NCBI GenBank assembly: GCA_028386065.3 | Contig: JAKUCV010007332.1 | Location: 42,848-106,847 of the forward strand | Reading direction: 5' to 3' | Source: Turnera subulata | Lineage: Eukaryota > Streptophyta > Magnoliopsida > Malpighiales > Passifloraceae | DNA length: 64,000 bases | Shown: positions 14,601-27,763 of the stretch, piece by piece | Numbering within the stretch: the first letter of the stretch is position 1 | Layout of the letters: each line of letters opens with the position of its first letter | Position numbers and translations under genes: made by a program | Notes under the pieces: model-generated | Told to the model about the DNA's origin: nothing | Database searches by the model: none | The model's input: the letters and a program-made list of their open reading frames with translations, nothing else

Positions 14601-17600
14601 AAAGTCAATTGTAACATACTGATAATGAGAAAAAGAAAAGCACAATGCTTATTAGCAATTGCACATTCAAATCATTCTGGAAATTCACCTCTGTTATGTG
14701 AATTCGACCGCGGAAACCAATACCAAATTTCAATCTCATTTCAAGAGGCCTGATTTCAGTTATCTGAAAAGCAATGACATTGAATAAAAAAGATATTTAG
14801 GCATCTTCTGAAGTAGTTTATATATAGGATTAGAGAAAGGAAGAGATATGTCTATCATAGGAAAAAGAAACTGAAATTTCTAGCTCAAATATGCAACAGT
14901 ACAACAATCTTTAAGCAAATACCTCCGCCTGAACAAGTGATCCCACATCATAACCAGACTTCTTCCTAGCTTTTGTTCCGCTGGATGTCTCAGTAATGCC
15001 GCTGATAGATTTGATAAGCAAAAGCAACCTTCCAAGGGTCGAATGGCCAGGAAGAGCCATTACAGTTGCAACCACACTACACAAGGAAACAATATTAAGT
15101 TAGGAAATCTGCTTATGAAACAAAATAAAGAGATGATAAGACCATTTGCTTTAGACATCTGCTCAATGCAACACAGAGGTCTTTGTCCACTAAAAGAATT
15201 CGAACTAAGATTGCTAACAATCAATAAGAAGCAAAATAGACACTACATATCCACCAAACCGGTTGATTTTTCATTAAAAAAAATTAAAACCATTAAGCAT
15301 TCACTAACAATATAAACACTGCTATAAATGTACCAAGGTGTTTTACTTTACAAAAACTGCTAAGCATTTATCCGGGATGTACACTAAGAGTTAAGTACAC
15401 ATTTAACTACCGATGATGATATTCAAAAAAAAAACCACCAATGGTAAGTTCACTTTGTCAATTTATACAAATTCACCAAGACAGTCATCTTTTCGTAAAA
15501 ATGAAAACCAAATTTTGAAGCAAAAGACATTCTCAACTAAAACCAAATCCTCAATCATTTAACCACAAAATGTAAAGATGAAAAAAGGCACTACAACAAT
15601 CAACAAAAGGTAATACTAGAAATTCAAGAGGGTGTAAAAGATATTTGTATGGACAAAGCTTTGAAATCAATTATTCAAACTTTTTATAAGTAAAAGCAAT
15701 CACTAGCTACGGTTACTGAGCCCCATTTCTTCTCATACATGTGCTGCATAAATGATGTACTCTACCAAAGATAACCATAAACCAGAGGTGTGGCAAACGC
15801 AACTGACTAGTGTAAATCTCACAAACAACACGCAGTATCTGAAGGCAAAGTAATTCAACAATTTTAAGAGGCAATACATCCCTAAAGTCAATGTTTCTAA
15901 TGTTTTGAAGAGTCCAATATATGATGGCATATCATTCAGGGGCTAAAGATAGATAATTACCTCTGGCCGTTCAAAAATTGTTTTCGACACAACTTCTGCG
16001 TATTGTAATCTGATATGGATGCATATCCTATAGCATAATTATGCTCTGGAATAGAAAGCACCTGTTTTTAGTAGAACAAACAAGTTAGGCAAACATACAA
16101 GAATCGTCAACACTTTCTTGGGGAGAAAAGTATCAAATACTTGCCAAGTAATTCTCCTTCACCATCTCTACAGTTGCATTCACTGTTGCACTGACCTCCA
16201 AATCATTTGACTCTTGTGTTTTGCGTTTCTGAAACCAAACAAGAAAGGGTATAAATTGTGCCCAAGAATGACAAAGGAAACACAGAGAATCTTCATGGAT
16301 CGAGCACTAAGTCAATAAATGGCCATTCCATTAAGCCAACATGATCTTTGCGCATACTACTGTGTCTTAAGAGAGACAAGTAAAGGATTACCTTCTTATG
16401 AGTTTGCAAACTCTTGGAGCTCTCATCTATGGATTTAGCAAAAAATTGGGGTTTAAGAGATAGATCAACAAGGCGTTCTGTCATTGCAACATCAAGAACC
16501 ACAGCTCGGACAGTTGAACCTGATTCCACGGTCTTCCCACCTACTGTAGGGATGTAAATGTATGAATGACTAATCCTCAGAAGATATGAACATGTCCAAA
16601 AACAACCAAAAAACGAAATTCATATTAAACAGCTTTACAAGAGTTAAAGAACCTACATTGGGAATGTGAAATAAAACCAAAAACGTCTGCATATCTCTCG
16701 AAGCTGACAACAACACCAAATTCCTTTGACTCTTCAATTTTTCCTTCAATGATACTGCCAATGTTAAATCCTTCAACCCATGTTAGGTCAGCTGTACTAG
16801 ACTCAGCAGATTGGAGCCCAGCAATCTGGAAAATGAAAGGTTACAATTAGATGTACACAATTGAAAATGTGCAATCAAACAGAGAGTGTGAGAATGAAGT
16901 ATATGATAGGAAATTTCAACAAAATTCAGCTATTCTACTGCAAAGAATACACCACATATGAACTTTACCTTCTCCTCAGTAAGAAAATATTGTTGAATAA
17001 AAGATGCATCTGTAGAGGCGCAGCATGACTGCTTTAAAGACACTGTTACTCTGTTTGTTTCACTATTTACCTGGAAAACGGAAATGGAAGCTAATTCAAT
17101 AAAAGCTTCAAAGCTCATAATTCAGAAACATCAGCCTAAGATAATTCACTCACGTCATGTATGTTACAACGAACAGATTGTCCAATGTAAAAAGCTTCGG
17201 AAAGCTCAGCTCTTCGCTCATCCAGAGCCTACCAAAAGCCCAAATAAATGAGAAATAATAAAAAATAAATAAAAAAGAGGATAGATGGCATCAGGTAATA
17301 GCTGACTAGTTTACATGGAGAAATGATGTAAAAATAAGGGGAAAATAACACAGCATTTGTTATCATAGCCCAAAAGCAAAGTTCTTGCCAGTCAACTGCG
17401 GCTGTTCTCAACTCTCATGTCAGAACAGTATCTCATGCATCTGTTATGGCAAGTCTTTCAATCTTATAAATAACAAAGACACATGACCAAAGATTCAAAT
17501 CATTTTAAGTTACAAGTAGTCAGATATTCATTTGAAATTCAATGTTAAGAAGTGGCTTTCGTGTTGCCCCTATAGACACTTCTCTCTCTCAAGCTTCAAA

Positions 17601-20600
17601 TCTCCCTTTTGCAAAGCCTAAGTTAAGCCCAAAGCTTTGCTATTTAGTTAATCCAGATGAAAACTTCTGATGCTGGATGAAAATTTTTGCTCCTGCCCTC
17701 CTATTTGTTACTTAGGATATTTACTCACTGCTAATGTAAGAACGATTGTCAGATCCGAATTTGCTTGACAGTGACCAAAACACAATTGATTGTATAAGAA
17801 CAGAACTGGTAGGGAAAATTATTCAATTCCTGAAGCAAACATAATGGAGAAATGAAGGAGACAGGAAACCAAGGGAGGCTCCTTTCAAAATAACTTCCAG
17901 AATCAACTTATTTTCTAGCCTGTGGGGCTTGCATATATAAGCTAAAGGAAAATTATTCAATTCCTGAAGCAAACATAATGGAGAAATGAAGGAGACAGGA
18001 GACCAAGGGAGGCTCTTTTCAAAAAAAAATTCCACAATGTCATCTTGTTTTCTAGCTTGCGGGGCTTGCATATATAAGCTAAAGGAAAATTATTCAATAC
18101 CTGAAGCAAACATAATGGAGAAATGAAGGAGACAGGAGACAAAGGGAGGCTCTTTTCAAAATAACTTCCACAATGTCATCTTGTTTTCTAGCTTGTGGGG
18201 CTTGCATATATTAGCTAAAGTATGAGTAATGTAAGTGATAAGTTCGTTATTGTCTCAAGAAGGAAAAGAAATAATGGATAGTGAAGAATACCACCATTAA
18301 CTACTTGAATGCTATGATAATAAAACTAAAAAATACTCCCAAAACTAAGCCGCCCAAATTAATAATCGCAAATATTATTTCACCTACTTTGTTCCATAAA
18401 TAATGACGAGCTTAATAGATACTCCACATCTGTTATCATTTATAAGCTAAAACAATTAAAAAAGCATATCAAGTTCCAATGAAGTTGTGTGCGCAGTATG
18501 TTTCACAAAAACTCGTACCAGAGAAACTATAGGTTGTACAGAGGGATGGATTTGCTTAACATAGATTATTTCTCTTAGATAAATGTGAATTCAAAAGAAG
18601 TAGGGTTGTGAGGCAGGAAGTGGCTGGTTATATTTCCAGGCTGGGGCATTGGCAAACTGTTCAAGGAGAAAATTCGCAAGGAAACTTCATCGCCTACCAG
18701 GACTCTTTCACATAAGCCCAAAAGAATAACATTCAACTGCAGAGTTAATGAAGATAATTTAAAAGGGGAACAAAAAGTACCTTGCTTTTGGGAGAGAAAC
18801 CAGTCAGACGCCCAAGAAAACGAACAAAGCATCCAGTTTCTATTAAATTGCAAATGTAACCCTGTTTAAAAAGGCAAACTTGAATTGATCATATCAATAA
18901 TATCATCTTAGCAGTTGTTCCCCAAAAAACTTGGAGAAACTAGAAGTGCAGCTAGGAAAACAGGTAACTTACATGAACCACTGAATTAGGATGAACTTGA
19001 CTGAGATCTGAAGGAATTTGATCAGCTGAGTTGATAAGAGAATATTTTGCAGATAGAACCAAATTGTTGCTCTCAAAATCTACAAAATGTGGGAGCAGAT
19101 TTCAAAGTCATTACGAGCTGTTTAGAGTTACAGTTGCCAAACTTGCAAACAGCAATTGGCAAAACACAGCAGAAAAGAACAGTGCAAAACAGCTCACGGA
19201 TTTCAACATCTAAAGCACCAGACCAATGGGACAGTGCCTCATCAGATTCACATATAATGTTTGTGTTAATCCAACATGTCTTTGCATTGACTGGATTTCA
19301 AAAAGGTTCAGAGAGATATATTTTCATATCAGTCCTTTTTTTGACTGTACATGCAAAGATTTGTTTCATTCTATTTGCACATCTTCAGTTCCTTCAGTTT
19401 CATGCAAAGTCTTCAAGCAAAGTTCACATTTTCTTGGGAAACGAATGTCTTAGGCTAAGTTTGGGAAAAAAGTGGGGAGGGAACGAAAATGGAACTTAAG
19501 CATAATGGAGGAGGAGAAAGTTATTTCACCTTTTTGGTTTGGGGGTTGGGACTAATGCATGAGAGAGAGAATATAACATTTTATTATACACAAAAAGTTA
19601 ACATGCTTAAATTACACAAATAGCCTTATTGTCACTAAGAAACGAAAAAGAGGTATGAGGATAAATTTGTCAAAAATACAAAAAAAATAGTTTACAGGCC
19701 CACCATTCTCTCCATTTCCTCTCCATTTTGGAGAGATTGGCACTTTCACTCCATTTTCTCCCCAGTTTCCTTCCCCTAGTGATTCTCCTGGTTCCCAAAC
19801 GATGGAATATTCATTCTTTCCCCTCAAATTCTCTCGCTCCCAAACTTACCCTTAGGGAAAGCTATCCTTTACAATAAGGACGGAATGCTGGATTTTTCTG
19901 CTCAGGTGCCAACCCAGGAATTGCATACGAACCATCCATTATTGTTGACCATACTATGCAAACCAGGCATTTCTCTTTCTGAATCGAAATAGATAAGCTT
20001 TGCAATCATCTCTGTAAAATTTAAAGTTTATGTACCCACAGGAATATAAGCAACCATTCGGTGGTCTAATTCAAAGATTGTCTTTTCCCTCAATATAGCT
20101 CAGACACATCCTAACGCACTGGCGGGATGTTTTGGGGGCTAAATTTATATCAAGCCATTTCTTGTCTAGGGTATATCTGTTTATTGTCAATGGCAGTAAT
20201 TTCAAAAGCATTGCTAAGTAAAATTCCACAGACAAATAATTGGGAATCTAAAAGGATAACATTCACATGCAAAGCAATCAAGAGTTAGAGAATAAACCCA
20301 CCTAGAATCAGTAGCTTATCAAACACAAACCCAGGCTTCAAGACTGACTGCATTAAAGCAGCATGTCCTGCAAAATGCATTGCCAGTTAGTAAACAAACT
20401 TGTACAGAAAAAGGAATGCAAGCATCTATGAAGGAGAAAGAACCATACCATGGTGATCTGCCAAGTGCTCAATAGGGATTGTACCCCTAAAGTAGCTTTG
20501 CAAGTTAAGACCCACCACCACTGAAAAGGAAGTTATCTTCTCAACAACTCCAGCAACAATACTACCCAACTTGACATCTTCTTGAGAAACCCTGCTGGTT

Positions 20601-23600
20601 TTAAATGAATTTCAAATGATATTATCAAATGTTAACCCAATGATATCTAGAAGGAAAAGCTTCAGTATAAATTAAGGAAAGAACACTATGATACTGCTCA
20701 CACTGACCAAATATATACCATTCCCTTCTAGAAAACTATAATCAAGGCTAGAACAACATAGGACCTTCTTTAATAATAGACATCATTAAAAATAAGGCTT
20801 CTCGAGTGTTCAACATAAGCTATATCTGGAACAGATGGAAATAAGTATAGAGATTTCTTCAGATGCAACGGCCAAGGTAGTAATATACAAGTTGTTCTGT
20901 AACCAGTTTAATTTTAGACAAGAAACCCTGAATTCTTGAATCAAGAAGCAAACCTATTGGGCTTCATTGTGAAACTAAGGTTGATCCGACGAGAAGCAGG
21001 AATAGAACTCATAACTCTGCATTTGACAACTTGACCAACATGATACATTGAACTTGTGTCACTTCCTGCTTCTAAGCCAAGCTCAGACCTGGGTCAAAAC
21101 GCAGAGAATCAATAATACTGTGTGATCATCAAACCTAAGTGAATAGGAAAAGAAACTAGCATTAGCAATAAGGTTAAAAGTAAACAGAATAGAAGCAAAC
21201 GACCCTTTGAAGCAAAAGGAGATTCATAACGTTAAAAGTAAACAGAAGTTATAGATGATAGCAACGAGATAAACGATTCCGAATCCCACAGCGCTATAAC
21301 CATTGCAATTGCCATGTAATTATAGTGGTGCTTTATAAGAAAGTTAAGAGGTAGCTCTCAATTAGACCCTAAAGCCCCATCAAAACCATCACCTTTCAAA
21401 TATCAATGCATTGCCACTCTGCTCATATTATAAGACAAAGAACATGAGAAGATGGTGCTTCAGATATAGCCAGGCACAGATGAGAAAATAGAATACATCC
21501 TTGAATTCAGCAAATAAACCACTAAATCCAGCAAGGACAGAATACCAGATACACAATAATGCCACATAATTTTTCCCCTACACTAAGGTGGACATAACTA
21601 CATTTCACAATGCATTTGTTCTGCATTCTTCACTCCTAATCTGTGTTTATTATAACCCTATTCCAAACAACTATCAGTTTCCAAGTTAAACTTAAGCTCT
21701 CCGAGAGTAAAGCATGCTTGTCATAAAATCATTCCCAAATAGCTATTTTGCTTGGAACACCAAATAGCTATTTTCCTCCGCAGCAATTCCCTAAATTGTT
21801 GAGGCAGGTGCTTAATCAGGGGAAAAAGATTAACCAGGAGATCAATTTTAATAAATCCTTGCTCCTATTCATTCTCATACTACATCCCAGCACACTACTT
21901 TAATAATGTCCAAAATGTATCAAACTGGAAGCTTAAGTGAGCAAATCCCAATAAGAACACCACAAGATGTTGAAGGAAAGAACCAAGAAAGAACGTTGAA
22001 TTGTCCACATAATAATTTAACAATGGGAGTATTCTCGCACAAAACAGATGGAGGGTACAAAAAATTCAGTATAGATGGTCTGATACTAGCCTTGGAGCGA
22101 AGCCCTGGACCCCATTATAAAAACGAACAAAGCATCCATGATTCTCAATCGTTGTGATCCAACCATGTGTTACAAGTCCATCGGTAGCATCAGCATATGA
22201 AGTAATTATTGCAAGTTTTGATTTTACCTGTCAAACCATAAACCGATAATCATTTTACAGGAAATGGTATAAACATATGGAAAGAACATCTGCAATCAAA
22301 CAACATAGCTGGCACACTTAGCCCCTATAATTGGCAATTTTTGAAATGAACACTCAATATGTAACAAAAATAAAAATAAAATGACTAGTAAAAAGGGAAG
22401 TTACAAGTTTATAAATTAGTCTAGAGACCACAACCTTCAAAAAAAAAAAACTGCAGACAAATTAAATATCCAAGAAAATATCTTACCAGTGTTTTCTTGT
22501 GTGTTACAGTTATTCTTTTGGATTTGCACCCAAGAACACGGAACAACAGCTCAGCTCCGACCTGCTTGGTAACAAGTCAGCTTTAAGATCACTAATAACT
22601 AATGATAAAGAGAACCACCAAAACTATCACAATATCCATCTCGATACTGAATCTTAAATAGCATATATAATTAGGATGTGACCTTAAATTTTTTCCCGGG
22701 TTTTGCAACTTCAAATTCAGACATATGCCGAAGAGGACAAAGTGCCTTCACACCACCAGGAAACTGCACAATGGCACCAAAGCTATCAACAAGTAGGATT
22801 TTTGCCCTCATTACCATTCCAGGCTTGACATCGGAGTGGGTGAATACGGATCCTTCAAAAGCACTGGCCTACATAGTAAGGAAACAGAGAAAATGAGCAA
22901 CTAACAATGTATATCTCACTACTGAAGGCAAGAATACAAGTACTTGGTTTTAACAGAGAATAACTAGTGGCGGAGACACATCATGAACACTGAGGTCAGT
23001 TGACTGCACTGAAATTTTGAACCATCAGACCCTAATAAATGATTGCATATAACTTTATGAAGAGCAAAAATTACTTTCCACTTTGACTCCAATAACATAA
23101 TTGTAAAACTAACTACTTTGGTCAAAGACTGTACTTCCCCCTTGAGTACCAGCAATGGAATGGCCATCCGCCACTGTTTATAGAGTAGATTATATGTATC
23201 TGCAATGCAGTTTTCTTAACAAACTTCACTTGGTTGCGGATGCTTATAAGTGTTTGTAGAGTAGCTTCATTGTAACATATTAAACACTTAGCCATTGCCA
23301 ATGAGTTATGTTATATATTGATTCTTCTGACTCTGTCACTGTGAATTGACAATACTTAATCATAGATCCAATATTTTACACCAGATCAGAATGAATTCAA
23401 AATCATAAATGCAATATCAAATCTCTAAACATGTTAATTAAAACAAAGTGCAAGTATCTTCAAAGTAAAAAAGAAATCCTATCCATTGACAGGCAATTTG
23501 ACACAACCTTGCAATCACTTGGACAGAGAAAGACTAGATCCTGATGCAAATACAATTCAACATATATACTAAAAACTCATTTTTCAAAATCCATTGCATT

Positions 23601-26600
23601 CTACTAAAAAGTAAGATAAAGCAGAAAAGAAACTCTGAAGATAAGCAACCTTCAAAATTCCTGTAGCAAGACCTTCCAAATGCCTGAATCCAAGAATTCG
23701 AACACGAACTGTAGCCCCCTCCTTAAACTTTTTCTCAAGTTTCCGGGCTCCATCTTCAGCCACATCAGATATCTGTAGTCAAGTCCTTAACTTACTAACC
23801 CATCAAGTTTAAAAATCTAAACGATCATATGGGAACATGAAAGTAACCAGTAGTGAAGAACATACATGAACATAAGCCGGTGTTGAAACAGGTGCGGAAG
23901 GGATTTCAAGCAAAAGGCCCAAGCCTCTATCTACTCTGATGACTTTTGCACTATCATAAATATCCCCAGCTGTAGCATGCTACATTTCAAAATGAAATAT
24001 CAGTGCATGAGAGAAGGAAATAGACACCTCGAGGAAAGCAAACATCAGCAAACTTTCTTTTCTCTGGCTTATTGGTTAATTGACAATGACAGAGTAACAG
24101 GACAGTAAGAAATCCTTGACTCTTCTATAGCTATTCAGTCTATTTTTGGCAACATATTTGCCAATTTTCTCTTTCAAAGGTACAAAAAGGCCTATGACCA
24201 CACATTAAATAACAAAGCCCACAACATCCACAAGAGATAACAGAACTTAATAAAGATTTAATGGACTTACCAATGGTGGAGCATTGTTGTGGACAAGGTG
24301 GTGATTGAGAGTCAAACCAACAGCTCTAGTCAAGGGATCAACAAACAATATCCTTGCATTTACCTAACCGATGACACAGCAACGGAAGTAAGGTTTTTGA
24401 GATAACAATGCTGTGATAAGCTTCTTCACTCATATGCTAGCTATAAGTTAAACCTTTGACAAGGACATCTCCGACATAATTGCCAAACTAGTAAGAAAAC
24501 CATACAACTTGACAAGTGGACAATGCAAACAAAACAATTAGTTGATCCCAAATAGCTTGCGTTAATACTTAGGAAGTCAAGTTGTAACCAAGCAGACATG
24601 AAGGAACCAAGTGCAATAATAAGTCACCACAGAGCTGCAACATGCATGTGTTGCAACTTTTAAATCATGAAAAATCATGCCACACAACAGGGCAGCACAA
24701 ACAGTTACAATTATGAAAGTATTCACTACTTTCAACAGGACCAAGAATAGTACAAGATAGCATAGTTGCGGATAACCAATAACCAGTTGTGATGACTAGT
24801 CCAAGTATAACTTTAAAACAAAGTAGCAAACCTTCATATTTTTGTAGTAATCACCCTTCCAATTCGGAGTGGGAAAGGAACTTTGTAGATTATATATATC
24901 AACCTATAAAACAGAAATGGAAAACATTAAAGAATAACCAAATGCAGGGGTGGATTAGCGTCAGTGGCTAATTGTCAAACTGTTGTACTTAGCTGATCCC
25001 ATAGAATGCAGCAAACTTACTGTTCCAGTGAAGTATGTAAGGAAAGATAGCATAATGCCATTTTCAAGGGTTGACTGTACACGGGAATTAACCATCATGC
25101 CTGGAACAAGAAGATCAATTGAAATTCCCTTGATATCCTTCATCTGTAGAAGAAAACAACAATTTGAAGTGAAGAAAGTACAATGACTTCCAGAGGAAAG
25201 ACATCCAAAAGGAAAAGGAAGGAGACCACACAGCATACCACGCATTTGGTCATAGAATCTGGATCAGGACTAAGATAAACAACTTTGCGAGTTTTATCAA
25301 TCCTTTCAACAACCCCTTGGAAAATCTGTCCAATTTTCATGTCCACATGCCTGCTTTCTATAACCAAAAAAAAGGATAAGAAAGAAGTAAGCCAAGGTAA
25401 GGAAAACAGAAATCACATATGCATATTTGACTATGTGCTGCTAAAAGGTACAAAGCCCAAAGGTTACTGGCAACTACGTCAAATTATTGCTGCAAACAAC
25501 CTCTTATACAAGGCAATCTTGTTTTTCAAATGACCAACTGCCTGAAACAGTTCCTTTTGCACAAGAATGACTTTATATGGACTAAGACCACCTTAAGTGA
25601 CAGATACAAGAACATATAACCACAAGCAAGCAAAGTAAGAACTTATTGTCTGGGACATACGCCTACTTATCCAAAAAACCAGAAAGAACGTTATGTTTAA
25701 TTGCTTGAGCTCTCTATGTGGAGCCGCTGAGATTTTATGAACATAAGCACACTGAGAGTTATGGGAGAAACAAAAAGTACCAAACCTGTTGGATGAACTA
25801 CATGAGATGATGGTGGTGGTGGGAAATGGCTACATAAACTCATAAAAGGGAAAGAAAGAAAACATAATTGATATTTACCGTCCTGGTTGTCCTTTGGCAC
25901 GAAGCCAGAATATGAAGGTATTCCAAAGTGAAGAATATAGCCATGATCCTCAATGCTTTTAACATATGCACTAAGAACCTGTTATCATGGAACAAGTAAG
26001 GCAGGATTAGAAAATCATGGAATGCATATTCATACAAAAACGTGAAAAGCATCATACCCTTTTTCTTAACCGACTGTGGCCGCTGCCGACAGCCTACTAC
26101 TAAAAGTTCTAATGTTAACACTGCTTAGAGTAGTCTAGTGCCTTGACAACAGTCACTTGATGTGACTACCTGCTTCAGGTTCAAACTTAAAAGTTCCTCA
26201 TATAACCATTTCATTAATCATCTAACATTGGAAGTAAGATAAAGGCAGAAATGAGAAGAAAACAACCACCCGAGCCAGAAATAGAGTTGACATACCATTC
26301 CCTCTTGGATAATATCCGATGAAAATCCTTTATGCAGCAAAGAAAGGCGCAAAGAAAGCCAAATCTTTCTTTTACCATTATCCCTTTTATCCTCATCTAA
26401 CTGCAATACAGTGCATGCAACCAGCTGGCCCACATGGAATATGCTTGGAAGATTATTTTCATCCTCCTTTTAGAAACGGGAATGGGGCAAAAAGAAAATA
26501 GTTTTAGAACACCATATGGTGGAGAGAAAAGAATAAGGGGAAGTAAACCAAATGAATCTGTTCTTATGAAAGCTATTCATACCGCAATCTCATCAAACAG

Positions 26601-27351
26601 AGCAGTATCAAGTGCATCCGCAGCTCGCACTAATCCACGCAAGCCACCGGGAAGTCCAACTACAAGGTCCTTCTCATTGACTTCCACAACAACTCCCCAC
26701 AGTTTCATCCCGGGGGAGATATTCTAGAGAAACAGAGAACAAAATTATATTAACGCATGGTCACAGTAAAACCGTCATATTAATAACCCAAAACAAAGAA
26801 ATAAAGATTTAAACTTGCTCTTTCAATCAATCCATCAATTGTGCTAACTAAAACGAGAATGACAAAAACCTTTAACGTGATTTTATTGGCAAAGCGTGGT
26901 AGTTTCCCAGTCAATCCATCCCCAAAGAGCGAACCTAAATCATCCTCGGCCGAATCACTCTTACTTAGGTAATGTTTCCCCTTCTTGTTCTTCTTCTTCA
27001 AGAATCGCTCCTCACTATCAAACTCGGCATCAACTTGTGCACGAATATCGTCCCTCTCTTTCTTGCTCAGCGAGCTGCCCCCACCTGGAAGAGCAAAAAA
27101 AAAAAAACATAAGCGATATGCAGAAAACATAAGTCTATTGAAATTGAAACAAGCAAAGCAAAAAGAAGAAGAAAAGGGGAGCAATTATTACCTCTAGGGA
27201 AGTCAGGGTCGTCGTCCTCGAGGTGCATGGAACCAAGCTGGAGTGGAGTTTGCTTGCTCTTACCGGAATCTGCTTTAAAAGACTTCTTTGAAGCCTTGTT
27301 GACGCTGGTGGTTTTAGGTCTTTCAGTTTTCATTTTTCGATGAGCCCCCAT
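6718..27351 (-). CDS. RRP5: rRNA biogenesis protein RRP5 (S1/HAT repeat, pre-rRNA processing)
   Basis: RRP5 binds pre-rRNA in the nucleolus and is needed for processing towards both 18S and 5.8S/25S rRNA. I traced 39 exons, in transcript order: 27351-27192, 27084-26870, 26723-26583, 26466-26296, 25978-25879, 25357-25239, 25143-25021, 24363-24271, 23979-23866, 23772-23650, 22868-22683, 22561-22487, 22227-22091, 21088-20954, 20591-20449, 20367-20302, 19079-18973, 18861-18781, 17228-17154, 17070-16969, 16825-16657, 16543-16392, 16228-16145, 16061-15961, 15076-14923, 14763-14689, 14589-14442, 13096-12451, 11265-11205, 10737-10592, 10500-10317, 8988-8890, 8613-8240, 8135-7959, 7733-7637, 7547-7392, 7299-7069, 7003-6920, 6825-6718. 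All phases match. The sum is 5,712 nt, giving 1,903 residues, the usual size for plant RRP5. The start MGAHRKMKTERPKT is basic, as in the family, and the protein ends VENTLA before TGA. Introns 13 and 23 use GC donors. The gene looks intact; individual borders are by eye. Confidence 0.93.
11421..11813. mobile_element. Foldback MITE in RRP5 intron 28
   Basis: The ends CCATAGTCACATAA (11421) and TTATGTGACCATGG (ending 11813) are inverted copies with one mismatch. The interior holds further GTACCG/CGGTAC-rich inverted stretches near 11440-11530 and 11730-11760. It is about 390 bp and has no coding capacity. No clean target duplication was found. It sits in the 1.2-kb intron 28 of RRP5 and should be removed by splicing. 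Confidence 0.5.
11897..12152. repeat. Two-copy diverged tandem duplication in RRP5 intron 28
   Basis: Two head-to-tail units of about 128 bp share the words CACCCCAATCACTATATTC / AACCCCAGTTGCTATATTC, TTCCAACTTTATCAG, and ATTGATTC followed by TCAGTTTTC or TCAGTTTC, in the same order and spacing. They have diverged by perhaps 20 percent. No function is evident. Confidence 0.6.
17813..18220. repeat. Three-copy tandem repeat (about 134-137 bp) in RRP5 intron 19-side (17229-18780)
   Basis: Units start at 17813, 17947 and 18084 with GGAAAATTATTCAATTCCTG (or ATACCTG) and run through AAACATAATGGAGAAATGAA, GGGAGGCTC.TTTCAAAA and GGGGCTTGCATATATAAGCT. The copies are well over 85 percent alike by eye, so the array is fairly recent. 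It lies inside the 1.55-kb intron between the exons at 18781-18861 and 17154-17228, which explains much of that intron's length. Short open frames across it are chance products of the repeat. Confidence 0.85.
19453..19851. mobile_element. Tourist (PIF/Harbinger) MITE in RRP5 intron 16
   Basis: The inverted ends GGCTAAGTTTGGGA and TCCCAAACTTACCC differ at one position. The direct repeat TTA flanks the element at 19450-19452 and 19852-19854, the standard Harbinger target duplication. It is 399 bp with a GA-rich left arm (GGGGAGGGAACG) pairing with the TC-rich right arm. It lies in the 1.2-kb RRP5 intron between the exons at 20302-20367 and 18973-19079 and does not touch splice sites. Confidence 0.75.
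22966..23175. mobile_element. Short hAT-like MITE in RRP5 intron 10-11 region
   Basis: The ends AGTGGCGGA (22966) and TCCGCCACT (ending 23175) are exact inverted copies, a terminus often seen in plant hAT MITEs. It is about 210 bp and non-coding. A matching 8-bp target duplication was not found. It is inside the RRP5 intron 22869-23649. Confidence 0.45.
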
Positions 27352-27564
27352 TGTATTTGCTCTGCTGCGAATCCAGAAGAACGTTTAAAAGCAAAACCAG
27401 TGAGGGAGGCTGAAATTTGAGTTTCGAGGTATTATTGGTGAGTATATATCAAAGAGAAGGAAGAGGAAGCCCCGGCCGGAGACGAGGTGGGGTTTTCCAA
27501 AGGGTTTTAGTTTTAGGGGAGCCGTTGCCGCGATGCCCAACTCCTTTCTAACCTGGCAAATCTC

Positions 27565-27704
27565 TGGGCCTAAGTAGGAAAGGCTATTGGGCTGGGCCTA
27601 AGTAGTTTTGCTTTTGCACTTTTCAGCTGGGAGTATTACTTGTATCGTGGTGGGCCTGTGTAAGAAGGCTTTGCTTTTACACTAAGTATTACTATTGTTG
27701 GGCT
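27565..27704 (-). promoter_or_regulatory. Cluster of site II (TGGGCY) motifs upstream of RRP5
   Basis: Five TGGGCC/TGGGCT motifs lie at 27565-27570, 27588-27593, 27593-27598, 27651-27656 and 27699-27704, about 215-355 bp upstream of the RRP5 start codon. In plants such site II elements are bound by TCP factors and are enriched in promoters of ribosomal-protein and ribosome-biogenesis genes, often near a telo box. Here only an imperfect telo-like AAACCCTT (about 27500) is visible between them and the start. No TATA box stands out. The regulatory role is inferred from motif clustering. Confidence 0.6.
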
Positions 27705-27763
27705 GTGAATTGCCGAGAGCAATCTGATACTTACCTCACCGATTCTTGATTCAAATTTACATG

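Larger units (their letters stand above)
8890..26723 (-). other. RRP5 S1 RNA-binding repeat region
   Basis: Exons 3 to 32 (about residues 126-1495) encode a long series of S1/OB-fold repeats, roughly a dozen. Each begins with a G-x-V/I hydrophobic strand and contains the typical 'G-hydrophobic-x-x-F' turn. Examples are GMKLWGVVVEVNEKDLVVGL (exon 3), GYICNLIETGCFVRFLG (exon 18), GKIEESKEFGVVVSFE (exon 21), GYVKNVTSKGCFISLSR (exon 30) and GTIKRVEAYGLFITID (exon 31). These repeats give RRP5 its broad pre-rRNA contacts. The largest exon (12451-13096) carries parts of more than two repeats. The exact repeat count needs a profile search. Confidence 0.88.

Noticed and set aside
17823..18142. 82-aa and 61-aa minus frames with repeated peptide units
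   Set aside because: Produced by the intronic tandem repeat; they are not joined to RRP5 by valid splice sites and are not needed for its frame.
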